Origin: JBFGWM01 sp041588495
GTDB taxonomy: Bacteria; Pseudomonadota; Gammaproteobacteria; Pseudomonadales; JBFGWM01
Length of the DNA stretch: 5,598 nucleotides
Reading direction: 5' to 3'
NCBI GenBank assembly: GCA_041588495.1
Contig: JBFGWM010000192.1
Coordinates: 1-5,598 of the forward strand
The stretch's first letter is position 1; every line of letters starts with the position of its first letter. The notes below the pieces were generated by a model. It was not told the DNA's origin, made no database searches, and saw only the letters and a list, made by a program, of their open reading frames with translations. Positions 1 through 5,547 of this stretch are shown here, piece after piece. Position numbers and translations under genes: made by a program.

Positions 1-515
1 ATGTCACTGTGGCGGACGATGCGATCGCGGCGAATGCCCGGATAACAGGCCATCAGGCTGCGGGTCACCTCCGCGAGCACCCGGTACTGGACCGGCTCGT
101 AGGCCATGTCCTCCGCTCCCTCCACCTCGATCCCGATGGAAAAATCATTGCAGTTCTCCCGGTCCGCGAAGCACGATTTTCCGGCATGCCATGCGCGACG
201 GTCGAAGGGCACGTACTGGACCACTTCCCCATCCCGCCGCACGAGCAGGTGCGCGGAGACTTCCAGGCCCTGGATCTCCGCAAAATAGGGATGCGCGGCG
301 ACCGGCAGGCGGTTCTGGAAGAACTGGTCGATGTACTCGCCACCGAACTCCCCGGGCGGCAGGCTGATGCAATGGATGACCAGCAGGTCGACCGCGCAGT
401 CACAGGGGCGCTCATTACAGTTGGGGGACGGAACCCGGCGGGCACCTTCCAGCCAGTGGTCACGCACCCGCCAGCGCCCGGCAGGCGGAGACGGCGAGGC
501 TTCCCTGTCGGACAC
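1..515 (-). CDS. ampD: AmpD, 1,6-anhydro-N-acetylmuramyl-L-alanine amidase, 3' end cut by window edge
   Basis: AmpD is the cytoplasmic zinc amidase that splits the bond between 1,6-anhydroMurNAc and L-alanine during peptidoglycan recycling. In enterobacteria and pseudomonads its loss induces AmpC beta-lactamase. From a GTG at 513-515, 171 complete codons are visible. They include RRVPSP (26-31), LLVIH (44-48; H48 matches the first zinc ligand, His34 in E. coli), SLPPGEFGG (51-59), HPYFAEI (75-81), VSAH (86-89), RAWHAG (107-112), NDFSIGIEVEG (123-133; E130 matches the catalytic Glu116) and HSD (169-171; H169 matches the second zinc ligand, His154). The third ligand and the family's conserved lysine lie beyond the window. 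The start is uncertain. GTG at 465-467 gives an N-terminus of E. coli length, and GTG at 525-527 directly follows the upstream stop; none has a clear Shine-Dalgarno. It probably depends on translation of the DUF1631 gene in front of it. Identity is very secure. Confidence 0.93.
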   Translation of the reverse strand, partial: MSDREASPSPPAGRWRVRDHWLEGARRVPSPNCNERPCDCAVDLLVIHCISLPPGEFGGEYIDQFFQNRLPVAAHPYFAEIQGLEVSAHLLVRRDGEVVQYVPFDRRAWHAGKSCFADRENCNDFSIGIEVEGAEDMAYEPVQYRVLAEVTRSLMACYPGIRRDRIVRHSD

Positions 516-527
516 GGCGGGCCGCAC

Positions 528-2399
528 TCAGGCAGCCGCAAGCGCGCGTTCGAGCACCGGAGTGCGATCGAGCATCCGGATGTGCCCCGCGAGCAGACCC
601 TCGCCGAGCTCGGCAAGGCTGATTTCTCGAATCACCAGGTTGGCCCCGTTGACCAGGATTGCCAGGTGCAGGGCCTCCTCGACACCGTAGACGCGGAACC
701 GCGTGGTCCCGTTGAGCGGCGGCGAGAACTCCAGCCAGGCGTCGGGCACCACCGTGACATTACCGCCCGCGTCGTCGTCCTGCCAGGCGATGGAATCACC
801 GGTGATGTCGCGCCCGCGCACCCTCGAAAAGGTTTCCTCGTCGACACAGACCCAGGTGATCGCATCGGCCGAGCCGGAACTGAACAGGAGGCAGCCATGC
901 ACCTGCTGCAGGGCGGAGAGCAGGTGATCGATTTCCGCGACCTCCATGCCGATCTCCCGCAGCCCCACGCGAAGCTCCCGGAGCAGTGCGGGCAGGCCGG
1001 CGAGTATGGCGGGTCTCTCGGCCCGGGCGATATCACGCTGCACGCTGGCCAGCAGGGAATCGAGGACCTCGATGGCGTGATTCCATTCCACGCTCCCCAG
1101 GCCGTTTTCAAGGCAGTAATGGAAGAGAACGTCGCCCCAGGCACCGGCCGCCAACTCCATCACCTGGTCCGGAACCTCGCGGTCCAGCAGGTGCTCGCGT
1201 ACAGATTCCATGGCCTGCAACCGCGCGTCGTCGGTACGCTGCAGGTCCTCGAGCGCGGTACGGACCCCGAAGCCGAGCCGCTCCAGGCGTTCCTTGCGCC
1301 GGCGCCGGAAAACCCGCCATTCGACCACGCAATCGGCGAACCGGGACACTTCCGCGGGATCATGCGCCTCGAGTTCGCCGATGATGGCATCCACCTTGCG
1401 CCAGGTCGCGGCGCTACGCAGGTCGCCGAGACCCTTCCAGCCCAGCATGGTGCCCGACAACTCGTTGACCAGTTGCCGCCCCGGATGGGAAGGCTCGAGC
1501 AGCAGGTCGGGGTCCACCAGCGCCCCGGCCACCAGGGGAATGCACAGGCGACCCAGCTGGGCACGTGCAGCGGAATCGAGGTCGGGATCACTGTACAGTC
1601 GCTGCAGGCGGCACAGCACCAGGAAGATCACCTGGGCGTCCACCGGGTGCAGGCAGGCGCCCGGCCCGGACTCCACGCACTTCTGGTGCAGGGAATTCAT
1701 CAGCAGTTCCGCCGGCAGGTTGCTGGTGGCGGCGGAAACAGCCAGGCCACGCAGCGAGGCGAGCAGCGAAACGAGCGTGCGCTGTCCGATGCCCCCGGCG
1801 GAGGAAAGCTCGGGACGACCGCAGGCGCTGTGCCAGGCATCGAAGCGGCCCTGGTTGCGCAACAGGTGGTCCTCGAGTGCCGCGGCCAGCCGGTCGCGGT
1901 CCCAGAGAGCCGCGCCGTTTCCGTCCCGTTCCAGCGATGCCGGTTGCACCTGCTCCAGCACAGCGCGCTCGAAAATATCCAGCAGGTTGATGCAGCCGTC
2001 GACATCGATGCCATGTTCCTGCATCGACGCGAGGAACAGGTCGCAGATCAGGCCCACGGGAAACGACTCGCCTGCCACGCCGCGTTTCTCCAGCCGCTCC
2101 ACGACCGCGTCCCGCACCAGGCGCAGGTCCTGGTCGCTCGTCGGCACGGCCGGGCCACCCGCGGCGGGATCACGCTCTCCGTTTTCCCAGTGGTGGAAAA
2201 ACGTTTCGATAATGCCCTCTCCCCGGTGGCGCAGTTCACCGAGCAGCTCAAAAAGGAGGTTCTGTTCCGCACTCGAACCGGCGTGGTCGGCACGCTCCAG
2301 CAATTCCTCTTCCGCAGCACGCATGTACTCGCGGAGCAGTGAATCGAGGGTCCCGGGGGCAGCGCCATTTTGCCCGGGAGACTGGACATCGGAAACCAT
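528..2399 (-). CDS. DUF1631 family protein
   Basis: Function is unknown. I assign this 623-aa protein to DUF1631 by pattern. The parts are an N-terminal helical segment (about 18-70, with the AEQNLLFELL stretch at 44-53), a helical middle, the block IPLVAGALVDPDLL (287-300) followed by HPGRQLVNEL (305-314), a strongly charged, probably coiled-coil region (about 345-410), the block VPDQVMELAAGAWGDVLFHY (409-428), and a beta-rich C-terminal module (about 550-623) ending in a helix like ones I recall from this family (PVLERAL). Members I recall are usually 700 aa or more, so this one is short. There is no signal peptide or membrane segment, so it is probably cytoplasmic. The ATG at 2397-2399 has a good Shine-Dalgarno (GAGGT at 2406-2410, 6-nt spacing). 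It is the first gene of a unit with ampD, only 12 bases upstream of the chosen ampD start and in the same frame. The frame stays open upstream to 2762, but that stretch reads as non-coding antisense. Confidence 0.85.
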   Translation of the reverse strand: MVSDVQSPGQNGAAPGTLDSLLREYMRAAEEELLERADHAGSSAEQNLLFELLGELRHRGEGIIETFFHHWENGERDPAAGGPAVPTSDQDLRLVRDAVVERLEKRGVAGESFPVGLICDLFLASMQEHGIDVDGCINLLDIFERAVLEQVQPASLERDGNGAALWDRDRLAAALEDHLLRNQGRFDAWHSACGRPELSSAGGIGQRTLVSLLASLRGLAVSAATSNLPAELLMNSLHQKCVESGPGACLHPVDAQVIFLVLCRLQRLYSDPDLDSAARAQLGRLCIPLVAGALVDPDLLLEPSHPGRQLVNELSGTMLGWKGLGDLRSAATWRKVDAIIGELEAHDPAEVSRFADCVVEWRVFRRRRKERLERLGFGVRTALEDLQRTDDARLQAMESVREHLLDREVPDQVMELAAGAWGDVLFHYCLENGLGSVEWNHAIEVLDSLLASVQRDIARAERPAILAGLPALLRELRVGLREIGMEVAEIDHLLSALQQVHGCLLFSSGSADAITWVCVDEETFSRVRGRDITGDSIAWQDDDAGGNVTVVPDAWLEFSPPLNGTTRFRVYGVEEALHLAILVNGANLVIREISLAELGEGLLAGHIRMLDRTPVLERALAAA

Positions 2400-2405
2400 G
2401 CCTCG

Positions 2406-2414
2406 ACCTCGCCT
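2406..2414 (-). promoter_or_regulatory. Ribosome binding site of the DUF1631 gene
   Basis: On the minus strand this reads AGGCGAGGT, with the GAGGT core ending 6 nt before the ATG at 2399. It fixes the start at 2399 rather than at upstream ATGs in the same open frame. Confidence 0.7.
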
Positions 2415-2458
2415 GGATGACCGGGGGATACGGGCCCGACACGACGCGCCCTCCTGCA

Positions 2459-2467
2459 AGTTTAACA
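2459..2467 (-). promoter_or_regulatory. Possible extended -10 promoter for DUF1631-ampD
   Basis: The minus strand reads TGTTAAACT, that is TGn followed by a 4/6 match to TATAAT. It lies in one of the few AT-rich spots of the divergent region. No -35 match is seen at 17 bp. If used, it would give a leader of about 50 nt before the ATG at 2399. This is weak evidence. Confidence 0.3.
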
Positions 2468-2491
2468 CCGGATGCGAAGGCCGCCGCCGCG

Positions 2492-2501
2492 CCGTGCACG
2501 G
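2492..2501. repeat. Perfect 10-bp palindrome in the divergent intergenic region
   Basis: The sequence CCGTGCACGG equals its own reverse complement. It lies between the DUF1631 start (2399) and the retropepsin start (2560), where a -35 region for a rightward promoter with its -10 at 2517 would fall. It could be an operator. Chance is also possible, because short GC-rich palindromes are common at this base composition. Confidence 0.35.
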
Positions 2502-2516
2502 TGCGTGGCCGCGCCC

Positions 2517-2522
2517 TAGAAT
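2517..2522 (+). promoter_or_regulatory. Possible -10 element for the retropepsin gene
   Basis: TAGAAT is a 5/6 match to TATAAT, 38 nt upstream of the ATG at 2560. The base run 17 bp upstream (GTGCAC, inside the palindrome at 2492-2501) is a poor -35, so the promoter would need an activator or would be weak. Confidence 0.4.
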
Positions 2523-2559
2523 AGGCAGACCGTTCCCCACCGACAGGCTCCCGACATCC

Positions 2560-3105
2560 ATGCCCGACCCCAGCGCAGACAGGCCGCCGCCCGGGCGGGG
2601 CGCCGGACGCTTCATGCTGCTGCTGTTCTGGCTTTCCGTCCTGGGACTGCTGGCGCTGGCGTTCGGGCGCTGGGAGGAAGCACAGTACAACCCGAATCCC
2701 GAACCGGAGTCCGCCACCGGGCCGGGCGGCGTGGTGGAGGTGGTGCTGCGACGCAACCGCAAGGGTCACTACGTCGCCAACGGACATATCAACGGCACGG
2801 AAGTCACCTTCCTGCTCGATACCGGCGCCACTGACGTGGTGGTACCCGGCCCGCTCTCCGAGCGCATCGGCCTCGAGTCCCTCGCACGCGGTTACGCGGT
2901 CACCGCGGCGGGCACTGTGCCGGTACACCGTACCCGCCTCGAAAGTCTCGGTCTCGGCGCCATCGAACTGCGCAACGTCAACGCGACCATCAACCCGCAC
3001 ATGGAGGGCGACGGTGTGCTGCTCGGCATGAGCGCCTTGCGGCAGGTCGAGTTCACCCAGCGCGGGGAGGAACTGCGCCTGCGCTACCATCCCCCGCCCC
3101 GCTGA
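2560..3105 (+). CDS. Membrane-anchored retropepsin-like aspartic protease
   Basis: This 181-aa protein fits the bacterial retropepsin-like aspartic proteases (clan AA, the TIGR02281-type group). Residues 1-17 are proline-rich with three arginines. Residues 18-36 form one hydrophobic membrane segment (MLLLFWLSVLGLLALAF), then a linker rich in Pro, Asn and Glu (about 39-57) leads to the catalytic domain. The catalytic motif is DTGAT (87-91) after the strand VTFLL. The second family motif is GVLLGMSALRQVEF (152-165). There is only one D-T-G, so it would act as a homodimer, as retropepsins do. By the positive-inside rule the active domain faces the periplasm. The substrate is unknown. The ATG at 2560 has only a weak purine stretch upstream. 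Met19 (ATG at 2614) is a possible later start that would begin right at the membrane segment. It is transcribed divergently from DUF1631-ampD, and the next gene has its own candidate promoter. Confidence 0.88.
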   Translation: MPDPSADRPPPGRGAGRFMLLLFWLSVLGLLALAFGRWEEAQYNPNPEPESATGPGGVVEVVLRRNRKGHYVANGHINGTEVTFLLDTGATDVVVPGPLSERIGLESLARGYAVTAAGTVPVHRTRLESLGLGAIELRNVNATINPHMEGDGVLLGMSALRQVEFTQRGEELRLRYHPPPR

Positions 3106-3110
3106 TCAGC
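3101..3110. repeat. Perfect 10-bp palindrome over the retropepsin stop codon
   Basis: The sequence GCTGATCAGC is self-complementary. It contains the TGA stop (3103-3105) and lies just upstream of the candidate -35 of the symporter promoter. It is too short and has no T-run to be a terminator. An operator role is possible but unsupported. Confidence 0.3.
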
Positions 3111-3113
3111 ACT

Positions 3114-3140
3114 TTGCCCCCCGCGAAAGGTGTGTACAAT
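3114..3140 (+). promoter_or_regulatory. Candidate sigma70 promoter of the symporter-nadC operon
   Basis: The -10 is TACAAT (3135-3140), a 5/6 match. The -35 is TTGCCC (3114-3119), with the TTG core kept, at 15-bp spacing; shifting it by one to TTTGCC gives 16 bp. Both are below the 17-bp optimum. The predicted start is near 3147, giving a leader of about 30 nt to the GTG at 3177. Confidence 0.5.
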
Positions 3141-3165
3141 CGGCCTGCATGAGCCTGCCGAGAGC

Positions 3166-3169
3166 GGAG
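3166..3169 (+). promoter_or_regulatory. Ribosome binding site of the AGCS symporter
   Basis: GGAG lies 7 nt before the GTG at 3177 and supports this non-ATG start. The next in-frame ATG (3234, residue 20) would cut into the conserved N-terminal WGP motif. Confidence 0.65.
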
Positions 3170-3176
3170 TAGTCCC

Positions 3177-4538
3177 GTGGAAGCCGTAGAGCAGCTGATT
3201 TCCAGCATCAATGGATTTGTCTGGGGCCCGGCGATGCTGGCCCTGCTGGCCGGAACCGGTCTCTATCTCACGGTCGGCCTGCACGGCTACCAGTTCCGCA
3301 AACTGGGTTACGCGTTCCGCATGCTGTGGCGGGGCCGCACCGCACCCGGAGAGGGCGACATCAGCGCCTTCAATGCCCTGATGACCGCCCTTTCGGCCAC
3401 TATCGGCACCGGCAACATCGCCGGCGTGGCGACCGCGATTGCAGCGGGCGGACCCGGCGCACTGTTCTGGATGTGGTGCATCGCCCTGGTCGGCATGGCC
3501 ACCAAGTACGCCGAAGCGGTGCTCGCCGTCCGCTTCCGCGAGGTCGACGCCAACGGCAACTACGTGGGCGGCCCCATGTACTACATCCGCAACGGGATGG
3601 GCGCGAAGTGGGCCTGGCTGGGTGCCACCTTCGCGATCTTCGGCACCATCGCCGGGTTCGGCATCGGCAACACCGTGCAGTCGAACTCGGTCGCAAGCGC
3701 GCTGAACAGCGCCTTCGGTATCGACAACTGGATCACCGGGATCGTGATGGCGGTCCTCGCCGGCCTGGTGCTGGTCGGCGGCATCAAGCGTATCGCCAAG
3801 GTCGCGGGGAAACTGGTGCCGTTTATGGCAATCGCCTACCTCGTCGCCGGCATCGTCATCCTGGCGATCAACGCCGACCAGATCCCTGCCGCCTTGGCGT
3901 TGGTCATGAAACACGCGTTCACGCCGGCCGCGGAAGTCGGCGGCTTCGCCGGCGCCACGGTGTGGGCTGCGATCCGCTTCGGCGTCGCCCGCGGCGTGTT
4001 CTCCAACGAGGCCGGCCTCGGCAGCGCGCCGATCGCCCACGCCGCGGCACGCACCGACAACCCGGTGCGCCAGGGCACCATCGCGATGCTGGGCACCTTT
4101 ATCGATACGATCATCGTATGCAGCATCACCGGACTCGTGATCATCGTCACCGGCGCCTGGACCAGTGGCGAGTCCGGAGCGCCCCTGTCGGCAACGGCGT
4201 TCGGCACCGCGCTTCCCGGCGTGGGCCAGTACATCGTCACCGTCGGGCTCGCCCTGTTCGCCTTCACCACGCTGCTGGGCTGGAGCTTCTACGGCGAGAA
4301 GTGTGCGGAGTACCTGTTCGGGGTCCGCGCCATCCAGCCGTTCCGCATCCTGTGGATTCTCGCGATCCCGCTCGGCACGCTGGTTTCCCTGGATTTCATC
4401 TGGCTGCTGGCGGACACCCTGAACGCCCTCATGGCGGTGCCCAACCTGATCGCCCTGCTGGTGCTGAGTCCGCTGGTGTTCCGCCTGACCCGGGAATTCC
4501 TCTCCACGCGCGCCGCGGCGCCGGTTGGCGACCCTTGA
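3177..4538 (+). CDS. Sodium:alanine/glycine symporter, AGCS family
   Basis: This 453-aa inner-membrane protein has about 10-11 hydrophobic segments. The alanine or glycine:cation symporter (AGCS) family couples uptake of alanine or glycine to sodium, and some members accept D-alanine. Family motifs run through the protein: WGPAML (16-21) and GTGLYLT (26-32) at the N-terminus; ATIGTGNIAGVA (74-85) then GGPGALFWMW (91-100), the family signature region; GGPMYYI (131-137); GNTVQSNS (164-171); FGVARGVFSNEAGLGSAPIA (268-287); and LLGWSFYGEKC (366-376). Q168 and W369 sit where, as I recall, substrate-binding Gln and Trp occur in the archaeal AgcS structure. Length is normal and the protein is intact. 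The GTG start is supported by GGAG 7 nt upstream. Its TGA overlaps the nadC start, so it is the first gene of a two-gene operon. Exact substrate preference cannot be read from sequence. Confidence 0.93.
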   Translation: MEAVEQLISSINGFVWGPAMLALLAGTGLYLTVGLHGYQFRKLGYAFRMLWRGRTAPGEGDISAFNALMTALSATIGTGNIAGVATAIAAGGPGALFWMWCIALVGMATKYAEAVLAVRFREVDANGNYVGGPMYYIRNGMGAKWAWLGATFAIFGTIAGFGIGNTVQSNSVASALNSAFGIDNWITGIVMAVLAGLVLVGGIKRIAKVAGKLVPFMAIAYLVAGIVILAINADQIPAALALVMKHAFTPAAEVGGFAGATVWAAIRFGVARGVFSNEAGLGSAPIAHAAARTDNPVRQGTIAMLGTFIDTIIVCSITGLVIIVTGAWTSGESGAPLSATAFGTALPGVGQYIVTVGLALFAFTTLLGWSFYGEKCAEYLFGVRAIQPFRILWILAIPLGTLVSLDFIWLLADTLNALMAVPNLIALLVLSPLVFRLTREFLSTRAAAPVGDP

Positions 4539-5371
4539 CCCGGCCCGATCCAGCGGAGATCGCCAGGTCGGTCGCCATCGCGCTGGCCGAGGACGTGGGC
4601 GACGGCGACATCACCGCCGAACTGATCCCCGCCACGGCCACGGCCCGCGCCACGGTGATCTGCCAGGAGGAAGCGGTACTTTGCGGCACGGCCTGGTTCG
4701 ACGAGGTGTTTCGCCAGGTCGATGCGCGGGTCGGGATCGACTGGATGGCCGCGGACGGCGACGCGGTCACGGCCGGCACCGAACTCTGCGCACTGGAGGG
4801 TCCCGCGCGCGGCATCCTCACCGGCGAGCGCACCGCGTTGAATTTCCTGCAGACCCTGTCCGGAACCGCTACCGTCACCCGCCGCCACGTGGACGTCGTC
4901 AGGGGCCTGCCGGTGCGCCTGCTCGACACCCGCAAAACCCTCCCCGGCCTGCGCCTGGCGCAGAAATTCGCGGTGACCTGCGGCGGCGGCCACAATCATC
5001 GCATGGGCCTCTACGACGCCTTCCTGGTCAAGGAAAACCATATCGCGGCGTGCGGCTCCATTGCCGCCGCGGTACAGCAGGCGCGCGCGACCCATCCCGG
5101 GAAACCCGTCGAGGTCGAGGTCGAAAACCTGCAGGAACTCGATGCCGCCCTGGACTGCGGGACGGACACGATCATGCTGGACAACTTCCGCATCGAGCAC
5201 ATCCGCGAGGCGGTGGCCCGCAACGCGGGCCGCGCGAAACTGGAGGTCTCCGGCGGCGTCGACGAGTCGACACTGCGCCAACTGGCCGAAACCGGGGTCG
5301 ATTTCATCTCCATCGGCGCCCTGACCAAGCACTGCCGGGCGATCGATCTTTCGCTGCGGATCAGGGCCTAG
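4535..5371 (+). CDS. nadC: Nicotinate-nucleotide pyrophosphorylase (quinolinate phosphoribosyltransferase)
   Basis: NadC converts quinolinate and PRPP to nicotinate mononucleotide, CO2 and pyrophosphate, a step of de novo NAD synthesis in the cytoplasm. The 278-aa product has the family's motifs in order: EDVGDGDIT (19-27), LEGPARGILTGERTALNFLQ (87-106), LLDTRKTLPGLR (129-140), KFAVTCGGGHNHRMGLYDAF (144-163), KENHI (166-170), VEVEVENLQELD (192-203), TIMLDNF (212-218), LEVSGG (236-241) and GVDFISIGALTKH (254-266). Arg133, His155, Arg156, Lys166, Glu195 and Asp216 fall in the conserved substrate-binding blocks. The start is taken as TTG at 4535, because no in-frame ATG or GTG lies between there and the conserved EDVG block, and this gives the usual family length. 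It overlaps the symporter stop as TTGA and has no clear Shine-Dalgarno, so translation is probably coupled. No nadA or nadB is in the window. Confidence 0.95.
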   Translation: MTRPDPAEIARSVAIALAEDVGDGDITAELIPATATARATVICQEEAVLCGTAWFDEVFRQVDARVGIDWMAADGDAVTAGTELCALEGPARGILTGERTALNFLQTLSGTATVTRRHVDVVRGLPVRLLDTRKTLPGLRLAQKFAVTCGGGHNHRMGLYDAFLVKENHIAACGSIAAAVQQARATHPGKPVEVEVENLQELDAALDCGTDTIMLDNFRIEHIREAVARNAGRAKLEVSGGVDESTLRQLAETGVDFISIGALTKHCRAIDLSLRIRA

Positions 5372-5430
5372 CCGGGGCAGGACACAGAGGGGAAAGGGGC
5401 CGTAGGGAGGCTGGCGGAACGCCCGGGAAA
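5372..5430. other. Convergent intergenic region without a recognisable terminator
   Basis: These 59 bases separate the nadC stop from the tRNA 3' end. The only hairpin seen is a 4-bp stem GGCG/CGCC with a GAA loop at 5413-5423, and no T-run follows on either strand. Termination of nadC and of the tRNA is not explained by an intrinsic terminator here and may be Rho-dependent. Confidence 0.5.
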
Positions 5431-5506
<76 letters not shown>

Positions 5507-5518
5507 GCGGGGCTGGGA

Positions 5519-5547
5519 ATTGTAATTGGATGTCACCGATGACTCAA
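5519..5547 (-). promoter_or_regulatory. Promoter of tRNA-Thr(CGU)
   Basis: On the minus strand, -35 TTGAGT (5542-5547, 4/6) and -10 TACAAT (5519-5524, 5/6) are separated by exactly 17 bp. The predicted start near 5512 leaves only about 6 nt of leader before the mature tRNA 5' end at 5506. The bases between the -10 and the tRNA are GC-rich, as in stringently controlled stable-RNA promoters. Confidence 0.75.

Noticed and set aside
9..2342. A 777-codon open frame on the plus strand antisense to ampD and DUF1631
   Set aside because: It lies wholly opposite two recognised genes, has no recognisable motif, and its composition (rich in Gln, Gly, His, Arg, Pro) is typical of antisense frames in GC-rich DNA.
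1210..2559. Upstream in-frame extension of the retropepsin by up to 450 codons
   Set aside because: The extension is Arg/Ser-rich antisense of DUF1631 plus the intergenic region, with no family similarity. The ATG at 2560 directly precedes the normal N-terminus and membrane anchor.
2400..2762. N-terminal extension of DUF1631 to an ATG at 2762
   Set aside because: It would cover the divergent promoter region and the start of the retropepsin gene. The extension is low-complexity Ser/Arg/Pro sequence, and the ATG at 2399 has a good ribosome binding site.
3149..3172. Mini-ORF of seven codons (ATG...TAG) just upstream of the symporter, overlapping its ribosome binding site
   Set aside because: The predicted transcription start is at or within a few bases of this ATG, so it has no leader or ribosome site of its own. 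Its sequence shows no run of regulatory codons, so an attenuation leader is not supported.
3084..4040. A 318-codon open frame on the minus strand within the symporter gene
   Set aside because: It is rich in Asp, Gly, His and Arg, lies opposite a clear AGCS transporter and shows no domain.
3326..4534. Open frame reading into nadC from inside the symporter gene
   Set aside because: The stretch before 4535 is Arg/His-rich out-of-frame translation of the transporter. NadC homology begins only after the TTG.
4289..5332. A 347-codon open frame on the minus strand opposite nadC
   Set aside because: It is a mirror frame of nadC with no recognisable motif or start signal.
5413..5423. Small hairpin GGCG-GAA-CGCC as a terminator for nadC or the tRNA
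   Set aside because: The stem is only 4 bp and no T-run follows on either strand.
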